A stretch of DNA of 52,084 nucleotides from an uncultured Clostridia bacterium (lineage in GTDB: Bacteria > Bacillota > Clostridia > Christensenellales > UBA3700), in NCBI GenBank assembly GCA_947646415.1, contig CANSGN010000013.1, positions 1 through 52,084 on the forward strand, read 5' to 3'. The notes beneath the pieces are model-generated. The model was not told the origin of the DNA and searched no databases. It saw only the letters and a program-made list of their open reading frames with translations. Of the stretch, positions 10,801-17,627 are shown one piece after another. Made by a program: the position numbers and the translations under genes. Positions within the stretch are counted from its first letter, which is position 1; each line of letters opens with the position of its first letter.

Positions 10801-11881
10801 CTAAAGGCACAATGGATTTTACAAAATCAAAATTGCCTAAATCCAAGCCTTTTAAAATGCCTTCAACCAAAGTTTTTGCTTTAACTTGAAGAGTAAGTTG
10901 CATTGTAGTTTCGCCATCTTGATTTTTTCTAATCAAACATTGTCTTACAATAAAGCTGTTTTTAATTGAAATGTTATATTGAGAAATCATCTCTTTTAAC
11001 TGAGGTATTGATTCCGCATTCATAATAACTTGTTGCATAACAGCAGCAACCATTTTGTCGGAAACTTCCCACATTTTTTTGCTTCCGTCATAATTTGACA
11101 AAGAAGAGAAGTCAAATTTTGTTTCAGATAAAAGCTCATCCAAATAAGCATTGCCCGTTAAGCTAGAAGTAGTATTTTCGTCTGCAACAGGTTCTTTTGC
11201 CATATCAAGCAAATCGGATGCAGAGGCGTTTTCGTCGCCTGTGCCGCCAGCACTTGTAGGAATCAAATGCAATAAATCATCCAAAGTAAAGGCTTTGTCC
11301 AAATACAAACTTTCTTGCAAAGTAGCAAAGAACTTGTCGCTGTCAGCTACAGGGTCAAAGACTTGTGTAATATTTTTCTCCGCCTCTTTGGAGTTGTAAA
11401 TACCGCCAACAATGTCGGTAAGTTCAAACAAAGTAACCCCTGTATAAGGTTGAACAATAAAATGATAACCTCCGAATACAGCAGTACAAGCAAGCACTAC
11501 AACTACTACAAAAGCAGTCAAGCAGCACTTAAATGCAGTATGATTGCTCGACAAATCCCTATGACGGTAGTTATATAGCTTTTTGTATTTTTTATTAAGT
11601 TTTTTAAGTTCCTTATTGTCTTTTTTGGATAAAGGAGCCTTAAGAGCACTGTTTTCAAGTTCGATAATACGACGTTTGTATTTAAGCTCTTTTTTAGTAG
11701 GCTTAGGAACGTGTTTTTCAATCCATTCGTCTTCTTTAATGGCTTTTAACTCCTTTTCGCTCAAAACCTCTTCATCGCAAAGTGAAGCGTTGTTGTTTCT
11801 ATCCCAACCTTTGTTATTGCGCTTTTTTTTCAAATTAGAAGGATTTTGTTCAAAGTTACCCTTATTAAATTGACCACTCAT
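7880..11881 (-). CDS. Large membrane-anchored protein with four diverged ~280-residue repeats, function unknown
   Basis: 1333 residues. The first 115 are highly charged, Lys-rich and probably cytoplasmic, followed by one membrane segment (about 117-141) and about 1190 extracytoplasmic residues. I recognise no family. The outer part repeats four times with the same order: a helix, two beta strands, a strand pair introduced by LPQDIY (362), FPKNMF (638), FAADYL (921) and LPNYIY (1207), then a helix with an N-x-L/I-rich pattern. The spacings are 276, 283 and 286 residues. A calcium-loop-like DADGDGIFDADG lies near 1079-1090. The start is 3 bp after plsY, with its ribosome site inside plsY, so the two are co-expressed. 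A role in envelope or lipid handling is only inferred. Confidence 0.85.
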   Translation of the reverse strand: MSGQFNKGNFEQNPSNLKKKRNNKGWDRNNNASLCDEEVLSEKELKAIKEDEWIEKHVPKPTKKELKYKRRIIELENSALKAPLSKKDNKELKKLNKKYKKLYNYRHRDLSSNHTAFKCCLTAFVVVVVLACTAVFGGYHFIVQPYTGVTLFELTDIVGGIYNSKEAEKNITQVFDPVADSDKFFATLQESLYLDKAFTLDDLLHLIPTSAGGTGDENASASDLLDMAKEPVADENTTSSLTGNAYLDELLSETKFDFSSLSNYDGSKKMWEVSDKMVAAVMQQVIMNAESIPQLKEMISQYNISIKNSFIVRQCLIRKNQDGETTMQLTLQVKAKTLVEGILKGLDLGNFDFVKSIVPLALPQDIYVNAVTTPQIDKKPVLGINSIDNNLLQTLLTTVDAKAANGKIEEIFNKVGNTIFSAFNKITEIVGADCLEMAPSEFDDINGEGKIKFDILQTAMRAMKVQNVTSSDFLLMIKHLHSLDYKYDNVQDYIDANIADENLTKPEDFVNSKNDLFASYGISSDKVEDITPDNFIDKISTIPELINIKDAKIGKEYLYAMENEVLKNYSCLTDNALAQIMNKMVTAQLGDSFKMEIKELTMNATSMDIIAQVDVNSLIDKELGDKFGTIKPMILSIFPKNMFIKVIIPYERKTEGVSCDMIFNYTKDGSSKEESDKMFETIAKLMTSINGETAANKFDKNTILSKFDNAIYPTLESLKGADAKITIEFKEGKIQLPTIFEVLATTINDGASESDKISAETIQQTMASYYTYDSETTKFDEVTGKIVNNVEETSLQPFIKHELKGKFFIAGDINENSVFDTLKGIANNLDPANIKTAINIKDFQNNTISADKMNLAITSLELAHLIIQSNKLNGIKDIGCYTGFTFVDIRVNAQTNKLSLVMAAELNKNQATGNGIKIENFAADYLVVQADVNLSDYTTTIKINNANDENINTLLKIVNKLTGSSDNSFDASGVASNVSEAIKSAFDEFEAQGLPLIAGDKVVENPESNNRTDGFTSTNIYKLVNEKSITNADNRKDGDDELLRSVIYKLNNLHGQINDSTGHLETFTERVFDPLKFKDADGDGIFDADGKYTVTESDGSTREISLLETDTDAGKNQLKIFDNYIGQQIKAAVDNATMNLIKFAIFSNQNNATYETFIDNESDGSLGIESLVPSDLVSNAGDKGVMFLHFRIASSEIGGNAMVNTVLPNYIYCGAFIDLTAYLDSSASGYKEPITFINNLNAQELDYINRLMLGESTDQTAANNIGKKLDDLLASAIGSTFTIDGLNDEDGNPIIFQLSNLFNEFTLTSARGNTDNKGIGMLVKDMPVFPILP

Positions 11882-11884
11882 ATT

Positions 11885-12535
11885 TTAACTCTCCTTTTCG
11901 TTATCGTTATTCTCTTTGCCGAACAAAGATAGTGAGTTTTCCGTATTGTTTTTTATCCTTTTGAAATTTGCTCTGTGTGTCCAAAAAATCAAAGCCCACC
12001 AAACCACAAGCAAAACCAAACAAATATAGTAGTATTCCTGCCTTTGAATGCTGTTGCGAACTATATTGGTAATAACCAAAACGCTGATTGCGAACAATGA
12101 CCCGATAAAACCTTTTTTGGAAAAAGCCAAATAAATTATCATCAAGGTAAAAGCTACCGCAAAAGCAATAGGGGTTATAACTGCAAACGCACCCAAGCTT
12201 GTAGCAACACCTTTGCCGCCTTTAAACTTGGAAAAGCAAGAAAAGATATGCCCAAGTACAACCGATAAACCAAGAACATGCATTGCAAGATTGCTGTTTT
12301 TAAAAACAAACATACCAATTAAAGCAAAACTTATACCTTTTGCACAGTCGAGTACGAAAGTCAAACAGCCCCAAAATTTGCCAACAGAGCGGAGCATATT
12401 CATAGTGCCAGGGTTGCCGGAACCCATTTTTTTAATATCTTTGTTTTTAATTTTTGCAATTATGGTTGCGAAATTTATACTGCCGATGATATAGCTGACG
12501 GGAACAAATATTAAATACAAATATAAATCGTTCAT
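11885..12535 (-). CDS. plsY: Acyl-phosphate glycerol-3-phosphate acyltransferase
   Basis: A 216-residue integral membrane enzyme that transfers an acyl group from acyl-phosphate to glycerol-3-phosphate, the first step of phospholipid synthesis in Bacillota. The family motifs are visible: GSINFATI (18-25), GSGNPGTMN (38-46), GHIFSCFSKFKGGKG (95-109) and the C-terminal HRANFKRI. The third motif has Ser where Pro is usual after GHIF. At least five hydrophobic segments are present. The tail beyond the family core is acidic and Asn-rich. It heads a two-gene operon with the large repeat protein. Confidence 0.93.
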   Translation of the reverse strand: MNDLYLYLIFVPVSYIIGSINFATIIAKIKNKDIKKMGSGNPGTMNMLRSVGKFWGCLTFVLDCAKGISFALIGMFVFKNSNLAMHVLGLSVVLGHIFSCFSKFKGGKGVATSLGAFAVITPIAFAVAFTLMIIYLAFSKKGFIGSLFAISVLVITNIVRNSIQRQEYYYICLVLLVVWWALIFWTHRANFKRIKNNTENSLSLFGKENNDNEKES

Positions 12536-12580
12536 AAATTTCTCATAATTTTATTTTATTATTTATAATAATCTACGATA

Positions 12581-12610
12581 AGTATAGCACATTAATTATA
12601 AGATTGTCAA
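12581..12610 (-). promoter_or_regulatory. Promoter of plsY
   Basis: On the minus strand, TTGACA (12605-12610), an 18-bp spacer and TATACT (12581-12586), about 45 nt before the plsY start. The rest of the 381-bp gap up to 12916 is AT-rich, with a small nested dyad (TCAACAG at 12824-12830, CTGTTGA at 12852-12858) and a terminator. I see no gene in it. Confidence 0.7.
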
Positions 12611-12866
12611 CGACTGAATAGTTGATAAACGAATTTTTTGTAAATGAAATGGAAAATTTTGTTTTTTAAGCGGATAAAAATATAATTACACACAAATTTT
12701 ACATAATTTTTTAAAAAAATTTGTCTCCTAATGCCGAAATATGTCGGCTCAGCATAAAATTGGCTAATTTTGGTAATTTCAAATTGGTAGACTATATATT
12801 GATTTTACAAGGGTCATCACATGTCAACAGGATAATATCCTATATCAAAATCTGTTGAAAAAAGAA

Positions 12867-12890
12867 AAAATCGCTTTAATAGCGATTTTT
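12867..12890 (-). terminator. Terminator of the lepB operon
   Basis: Stem AATCGCT / AGCGATT (12869-12875, 12881-12887) with a 5-nt loop, A-rich on one side and T-rich on the other. It ends the minus-strand hydrolase-like/DUF951/lepB operon and may also work on the plus strand. Confidence 0.8.
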
Positions 12891-12916
12891 GTAGGTTTTT
12901 TTAATTTGCTAATAGT

Positions 12917-13465
12917 TTATTTTAACATTATGCCTATTATGGATGAGATTGGTATAGCACCGTAATTTCTGCCGTCAATGCTGTTATTAAAATTATCTCC
13001 TATTGTAAAAACTTCCCCTTTTTGAACTTGTATTGTTCTACCATAAGTTTGCTTTAAAAACATATATTGTGACAAGGAAAGGGCATACTCAGGTTCTTCG
13101 GGGTCGCTTACTTTGGTCATAACATATATATGGTTTAGGTTTTCGCCGATTCTAAAAACATCTCCCGCAACGCCTATAACACGTTTGATTACCCTTGTAT
13201 TGTTGTCATCGGGTTTTTTATAAACGATAATATCTCCCAAATCGGGCGATTTGTGTATTTTGGAAATCATAATGATTTCGCCGTCCTCTAAACTTGGGCT
13301 CATAGAGTCTCCGTTTATAACGACAGGAGCACAAATAAAAGTAAATGTAATCAAAATTATTATCAATACAATTAAAATGCTTACTAAAATTGCAAAGATA
13401 GTATTTTGTTTTTTATTAAATTTTTTTGCTTTATTTTCTTCTTGAATTATTTGCAAATCTTCCAT
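12917..13465 (-). CDS. lepB: Signal peptidase I
   Basis: A 182-residue membrane serine protease that removes signal peptides from exported proteins. There is one N-terminal membrane segment (about 23-48). The catalytic Ser54 lies in GDSMSPS and the catalytic Lys94 in RVIKRVIG, and the last conserved box reads GDNFNNSIDGRNYG. The length is that of the compact Bacillota type. Its ATG is one base after the stop of the DUF951 gene, so translation is probably coupled. It is the last gene of a three-gene minus-strand operon. Confidence 0.95.
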   Translation of the reverse strand: MEDLQIIQEENKAKKFNKKQNTIFAILVSILIVLIIILITFTFICAPVVINGDSMSPSLEDGEIIMISKIHKSPDLGDIIVYKKPDDNNTRVIKRVIGVAGDVFRIGENLNHIYVMTKVSDPEEPEYALSLSQYMFLKQTYGRTIQVQKGEVFTIGDNFNNSIDGRNYGAIPISSIIGIMLK

Positions 13466-13466
13466 T

Positions 13467-13652
13467 TCAAACTTCTTTTGGCAAATATTTTTTTACTATG
13501 GACGGAAATTTAACCAAATCTATCATAGTTGTATGCCCGCATTTATCGCATTTGATTTTGATGTCACAGCCGGTACGGACTATTGTCCATACATTACCAC
13601 CGCAAGGATGGACTTTTTTTGTTATTACTTTATCGCCGATATTGTATTGCAT
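13467..13652 (-). CDS. DUF951 family small protein
   Basis: 61 residues. The sequence follows the DUF951 pattern: a GD-K start, HPCGGNVW (16-23), an RTG-D-I-KCDKCGH zinc-ribbon-like pair of cysteines (35-40), and a KFPSIVKKYL end. Function is not established; the small beta-barrel/zinc-finger look suggests nucleic acid or protein binding. The ATG is one base after the stop of the upstream gene and its own stop is one base before lepB, so this short gene lies in a tightly coupled operon. Confidence 0.85.
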   Translation of the reverse strand: MQYNIGDKVITKKVHPCGGNVWTIVRTGCDIKIKCDKCGHTTMIDLVKFPSIVKKYLPKEV

Positions 13653-13653
13653 A

Positions 13654-15315
13654 TTATATCCAAATTATGTTGTTTATTAAAACTTTTTCCGCAGCAGAGA
13701 AAATGAGCGATTTTACAATATTCCAAGTTTTAATTGGGTAAAGTTTATTGCTCACAAACATAGTACGCGGAATTTTAATGTTTTGCCACTCGTTTGATGC
13801 AGGTAGCTCAAGCTTTGCGTAATAAGATTTCAAATTGACATCTTCTATTTCCACAACGATTTTACGTGGCTTGGTAGTAAAATAATCAAACTGCAACATT
13901 ACTTCGTTGTTAGTAATATATTTGCCGTCAATATTGTAACAAACAAAATCTCCTCTGTCGGTGGTAATGCCTTCCAATCCCAAAGCGCCTGTTTCAAAAT
14001 GTATGTTTGCTTTGTCTGCAAAAAACGCGGTTTCGCGAGGATAAAAAGCATTTGTGCCGAAATCTTTGTCAAAAATCATTCTGCTGTTACGGGCGTTTGT
14101 TTTTATATCTTCTCCCAAAGAGTTTGGTTTTATTGTAAGCAGTGGGGAAGTATACATAGAGCCATTGCGGTAAAAAACCGAACAAATAAGGCTTATTTCT
14201 TCATTCAAATCGTAAACTTTGATTTTTTGGCTTGCAGTACCAACTAAGTCTGCATGTACGGTGTATCCTATCCAATTTCGAACGCCTTCTACTTCTTTGC
14301 CGTAAGTTACGTGTATTTTTGCATCCACAATGTTATCGTAGTCCATATCAAAGTCGGCATAAACCCAAAGCCTGTTTTCAAGTACTACAAACCTGCCTTT
14401 TGGAGGAATTACCGTTTTTTTGTTGTTGGAAATATCGTCTATCCAATTAAATGCAGTGTAAAGAGCTTGCTTATACAAATTATTTGAGCAACCTACGGAA
14501 ACACACTCATAGTGAGTTATATCCTCAGGAATTAGTTTTAATGTGTCCGATAGAGAGGAATAGCTGTAATTCCTATTATTGGACGAGCCAAGGAAAAGTA
14601 CCGGACAATTTATAAACTTTGCATAAGACGGAGCAGCGCAACATAACGACCAAACATTTCTTTCCGCAAGTTCGGATAAAGGGATTTCCTCCGTTCCCAA
14701 ATTGCTGTTAAAATCGTCATATCCCGTATTATTGATAGGAATAATGCCGTCCAACCTGTCATCCACGCCTGCCACTTGCCATAAAATGTTCGCACCGCTG
14801 TTTTGAGCGGTCATAAGCACTTTTGACGGTGTAAGCGACGGCGAAAAATTTTTGACAAAACTAATAACTTGTCTTGTAATTTTACACCAATTAAAAAGAC
14901 ATGTGTTTTCCGCACCGAAATTACATGTGTTCAAATGTTCGCCGCTGTAAGCGTAATTGCAAAACGCCAAACTTTTAGGGTAGCGAGTAAAATGTTTTGT
15001 ATTGTTTAATCCGGCAATATCAAAAGTAACAACATTAAAGCCCGCTTGAACATAGTAGGATATATAATTGATATCCACCATTTTGTTAAATTCGGGTACC
15101 ATTATAACTACGGCGTCTGATGCCGGATTTTTAGGAAAATATGCTTGAGTGTAAACTCGAACATCGCCGTCTTGTTCTCTCAAGGCGGTGAAATATAATT
15201 CGCAAACGCTCATATAGCCAAGGGACTTGTAACTTACAATGTTAGTGTTAAAGTCCGAAGTAGTTGGCTGAAATTTTTTCCATAATTGTACGGGTGTTAA
15301 AATGTTTTTTTTCAT
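13654..15315 (-). CDS. Alpha/beta-hydrolase-like protein lacking the catalytic triad, with C-terminal beta-sandwich
   Basis: 553 residues, no signal peptide. The first 300 look like the alpha/beta-hydrolase fold of acetyl-xylan-esterase-type enzymes, with strands VVIMVPEF and NVVTFDIAG and a nucleophile-elbow region. The elbow reads TAQNSGA (169-175), placing Asn172 where the Ser of GxSxG belongs. The usual late Asp and His are not evident either: the strand ends LFLGSSNNRNYS and the last loop reads VGCSNNLY. The remaining 250 residues are beta-rich and resemble a carbohydrate-binding sandwich. It may be a binding pseudoenzyme. It heads the operon with DUF951 and lepB. Family assignment is moderate. 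Confidence 0.65.
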   Translation of the reverse strand: MKKNILTPVQLWKKFQPTTSDFNTNIVSYKSLGYMSVCELYFTALREQDGDVRVYTQAYFPKNPASDAVVIMVPEFNKMVDINYISYYVQAGFNVVTFDIAGLNNTKHFTRYPKSLAFCNYAYSGEHLNTCNFGAENTCLFNWCKITRQVISFVKNFSPSLTPSKVLMTAQNSGANILWQVAGVDDRLDGIIPINNTGYDDFNSNLGTEEIPLSELAERNVWSLCCAAPSYAKFINCPVLFLGSSNNRNYSYSSLSDTLKLIPEDITHYECVSVGCSNNLYKQALYTAFNWIDDISNNKKTVIPPKGRFVVLENRLWVYADFDMDYDNIVDAKIHVTYGKEVEGVRNWIGYTVHADLVGTASQKIKVYDLNEEISLICSVFYRNGSMYTSPLLTIKPNSLGEDIKTNARNSRMIFDKDFGTNAFYPRETAFFADKANIHFETGALGLEGITTDRGDFVCYNIDGKYITNNEVMLQFDYFTTKPRKIVVEIEDVNLKSYYAKLELPASNEWQNIKIPRTMFVSNKLYPIKTWNIVKSLIFSAAEKVLINNIIWI

Positions 15316-15361
15316 AGTGTTTTAATTTTTTTACACGATATTAAGTGCATATACTATTTTT

Positions 15362-15390
15362 ATTTTAGCATTTATATTAAAAATAATCAA
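15362..15390 (-). promoter_or_regulatory. Promoter of the hydrolase-like/DUF951/lepB operon
   Basis: On the minus strand, TTGATT (15385-15390), a 17-bp spacer and TAAAAT (15362-15367), about 46 nt before the start codon. No clear ribosome site precedes that start codon. Confidence 0.6.
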
Positions 15391-15501
15391 GTGTTTAACC
15401 AAAATTACTACTAGGCTGTATTTTAATAATTATTTAGGATTGAAAATAAAAGCATATAAAACAAAAAATACTATTGTTTTTTACAAAAATCAAAAAAAGT
15501 G

Positions 15502-15529
15502 TTGAAATTTTATAAAAATGCTGTATAAT
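15502..15529 (+). promoter_or_regulatory. Promoter placing transcription start on the ATG of the YcxB-like gene
   Basis: TTGAAA (15502-15507), a 16-bp spacer and TATAAT (15524-15529). Seven bases after the -10 lies the A of ATG 15536, so the mRNA is predicted to begin at the start codon. Confidence 0.65.
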
Positions 15530-15535
15530 AAAAAT

Positions 15536-16033
15536 ATGGTTACGTTTGATAGAAAAAGTTTGATAGAATCTCAAAACAACAGATTTTCACATTTATATAG
15601 CGATATCAACTTTTACGTGTTGTTGGGGTTTACGCTTACTACTGTAGTGGTTATAGTAGTAACTTATTTCTTTTCAATTTTGATTGGACTTTGGATAGAG
15701 GCGATTATGTTGTTTGCCTGTGCTATGTATTATATGCTTATGTCATTTACAAAGGAAAAAATGTATTTGGGCTATTATCAAGAAGCGACAGAGATTTCCG
15801 TTGCCGTTGCGGAAAACGGATTGGTCATAGACGAAGTTACTAAATCACAGGAAGAAAACAACTATTTGATTAGCTATAAAAACATATATAGAGTTATTGA
15901 ATACAACAAATATTTTGTTATAATGTTGAAAAACGAGGGTCGTATACTTTTGCCTAATGTTGAGGGAACGACGGAGTTGAAAGAGTGCCTAAAAACCAAG
16001 TTAGGTAAGGACTATCGTGAGGTAGACAGATAA
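15536..16033 (+). CDS. YcxB-like membrane protein
   Basis: 165 residues. Two adjacent hydrophobic segments (about 25-70 from this start) form a membrane hairpin. The C-terminal half is a soluble beta-rich domain with YKNIYRVIEYNKYFVIML, the pattern of the YcxB-like family, thought to resemble a PH fold. Function is unknown. An in-frame ATG lies at 15518, but the TATAAT -10 element falls inside that reading, and neither ATG has a ribosome site, so 15536 as a leaderless start is preferred. The radical SAM gene follows after 27 bp and is probably co-transcribed. Confidence 0.75.
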   Translation: MVTFDRKSLIESQNNRFSHLYSDINFYVLLGFTLTTVVVIVVTYFFSILIGLWIEAIMLFACAMYYMLMSFTKEKMYLGYYQEATEISVAVAENGLVIDEVTKSQEENNYLISYKNIYRVIEYNKYFVIMLKNEGRILLPNVEGTTELKECLKTKLGKDYREVDR

Positions 16034-16060
16034 AAACTATTCAAAAATCGGTACTATTTT

Positions 16061-16987
16061 ATGAAAAATGAATTTATTCAAGATATAACAAATAAAAACT
16101 ATGTATTAAAAAGTGCTTGCAATGTATGCCCAAGAGGATGCAATGTAAGCCGTTTTTCACATTTAGGGTATTGCAAAAGCAAAGGTCTTAGGATAGCAAG
16201 ATATGGCTTGCATTATTGGGAAGAGCCTTGTATAAGCGGTAATAACGGCTCGGGTACAATATTTTTCAGCGGGTGCTCTTTAAGGTGTATATACTGTCAA
16301 AACTACGAGGTATCGCAACTTTCCAAAGGATACGATATTTCGGTAGCAAAATTAGCGGATATTTTTAAACAGTTCGAGGCTATGGGTGCGCATAATATCA
16401 ATCTGGTAACGCCGACACATTATATCGACTATATTATAGCCGCATTGGATATCTATCGCCCTGCCATACCTATTTGCTATAACACGGGCGGATATGAAAG
16501 TGTGGAAAGTATAAAAAGGCTTGCAAACTATATAGACATATTTTTGACAGACTTTAAATATTCTAGTAGCGATTTGGCGGAAGAGTTATCTAAAGCAAAA
16601 AACTATCCGGAGGTTGCAAAACAAGCTTTGTTGGAAATGAAAAAAATTATTCCGCAAAACGAATATGCCGAAAACGGCATAATGAAAAAGGGTATAATAG
16701 TAAGACATTTGGTTTTGCCGCAATATATCCAAAACTCCAAGGATGTGCTAAGTTGGGTAGCGAAAAATATGGGTACGGATACAGTTGTTTCCATAATGAA
16801 TCAATATACTCCGTACGGGCAGGCAATGCAACATAAAGTAATAGGAAGAAAATTAAAACCTATAGAGTATAAGATTGTGGTAAATCACGCTTTAAAATTA
16901 GGCTTGACAAATGCTTATGTGCAAGAAGAGGACAGCGCAAACGAATGTTATATACCCGAGTTTGAGGGCGAGCCGCTTGAAAAGTAA
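16061..16987 (+). CDS. Radical SAM protein, PflA/PflX-like (COG1313 type)
   Basis: 308 residues. The radical SAM cluster motif CxxxCxxC is CSLRCIYC (Cys72, Cys76, Cys79), which binds a [4Fe-4S] cluster and S-adenosylmethionine. An N-terminal cysteine group (20, 23, 27, 38; CNVCPRGC then YC) could hold a second cluster or zinc, as is typical of COG1313 proteins related to pyruvate formate-lyase activating enzymes. Later motifs include NLVTPTHYI, CYNTGGYES and FLTDFKY. The target is unknown; no glycyl radical enzyme lies nearby. No good ribosome site precedes the start, and the recurring AAATCGGTACTA motif abuts it. Confidence 0.85.
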   Translation: MKNEFIQDITNKNYVLKSACNVCPRGCNVSRFSHLGYCKSKGLRIARYGLHYWEEPCISGNNGSGTIFFSGCSLRCIYCQNYEVSQLSKGYDISVAKLADIFKQFEAMGAHNINLVTPTHYIDYIIAALDIYRPAIPICYNTGGYESVESIKRLANYIDIFLTDFKYSSSDLAEELSKAKNYPEVAKQALLEMKKIIPQNEYAENGIMKKGIIVRHLVLPQYIQNSKDVLSWVAKNMGTDTVVSIMNQYTPYGQAMQHKVIGRKLKPIEYKIVVNHALKLGLTNAYVQEEDSANECYIPEFEGEPLEK

Positions 16988-17057
16988 TGTAATAACAAAG
17001 TTAAATGTTTAATTTTTATTTAAATACATATATTATAGATATAATTAATAAAAAGTC

Positions 17058-17107
17058 TTGACAAACTAGATAAAAAATGTTAGTATACTAACAGTTAGTG
17101 TGCTAAC
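17058..17107 (+). promoter_or_regulatory. Promoter with two tandem dyad operators
   Basis: TTGACA (17058-17063), a 17-bp spacer and TAGTAT (17081-17086). A perfect 16-bp palindrome (17078-17093, TGTTAGTATACTAACA) covers the -10. Immediately after it is a second dyad with the same arms, GTTAG and CTAAC (17094-17107). Such paired sites over a core promoter are typical of repression by a dimeric regulator; the MarR family uses similar dyads, but the regulator here is unknown and no candidate gene is adjacent. Confidence 0.75.
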
Positions 17108-17130
17108 ATTTTGTTTATAAAAGGTGAATT

Positions 17131-17295
17131 ATGTTGTTGGAAATTATTTATACGGTAATAAGCATAAACGGGGACTACGCTTATTGCATGAGCGATAACG
17201 GTAGTTACACAAACATTGCGCTTGCATTGTTGCCAGATGATATAGACGAGGGAGATAAGGTAAGGTTTTATAATTTCAGTTACGAAAAAATTTAA
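17131..17295 (+). CDS. Small DUF3006-like protein
   Basis: 54 residues, starting MLLEIIYTVISINGDYAYC and ending RFYNFSYEKI. The order I-x-G-DYA-, then ALALLPDDIDEGDKVRF, resembles DUF3006 small beta proteins (I-x-GD-AVL ... LP-x-GxKEGD). Function is unknown. AAAGGTGA precedes the ATG, and a strong promoter with double operator lies directly upstream, which supports a real, regulated gene. It lies 143 bp after the radical SAM gene and is followed by 332 bp of non-coding DNA before ftsH. Confidence 0.7.
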   Translation: MLLEIIYTVISINGDYAYCMSDNGSYTNIALALLPDDIDEGDKVRFYNFSYEKI

Positions 17296-17627
17296 ATACT
17301 ATGTAAATAGCTTTATCTATATAGTTAGATAAGGATATTTAATATTATAATATATATAATATAATTAAATAAAAGCAAAATCGACAAAGAATTGGTAAAA
17401 AATATTTATAAATCCGTCCTAAATACGCCTGAATTTGTGTATAATAAATAGAAAAGGCCAAAATTTTGCAAAAAAAATATAAATATTTTAATAAAGTAGT
17501 GGTAAAAAATTCCAATTTATGCTAAAATAAAGTTTAGAATGAAAAAATAATAAAAAATGCAATCGTTTGTTTACCTTGTAAATTGCATTGGAGATATAAA
17601 GGCTACGGTCTTTTGTGGAGGTAAAAT
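17296..17627 (+). promoter_or_regulatory. Non-coding region and leader upstream of ftsH
   Basis: 332 bp, very AT-rich. A TATAAT lies at 17440-17445 and a TAAAAT near 17525, each with only a weak -35 match, so the ftsH promoter is not certain. The last 75 nt contain inverted arms TGCAAT / ATTGCA (17558-17589) and the ribosome site GTGGAGG (17614-17620). I see no gene. Confidence 0.4.
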
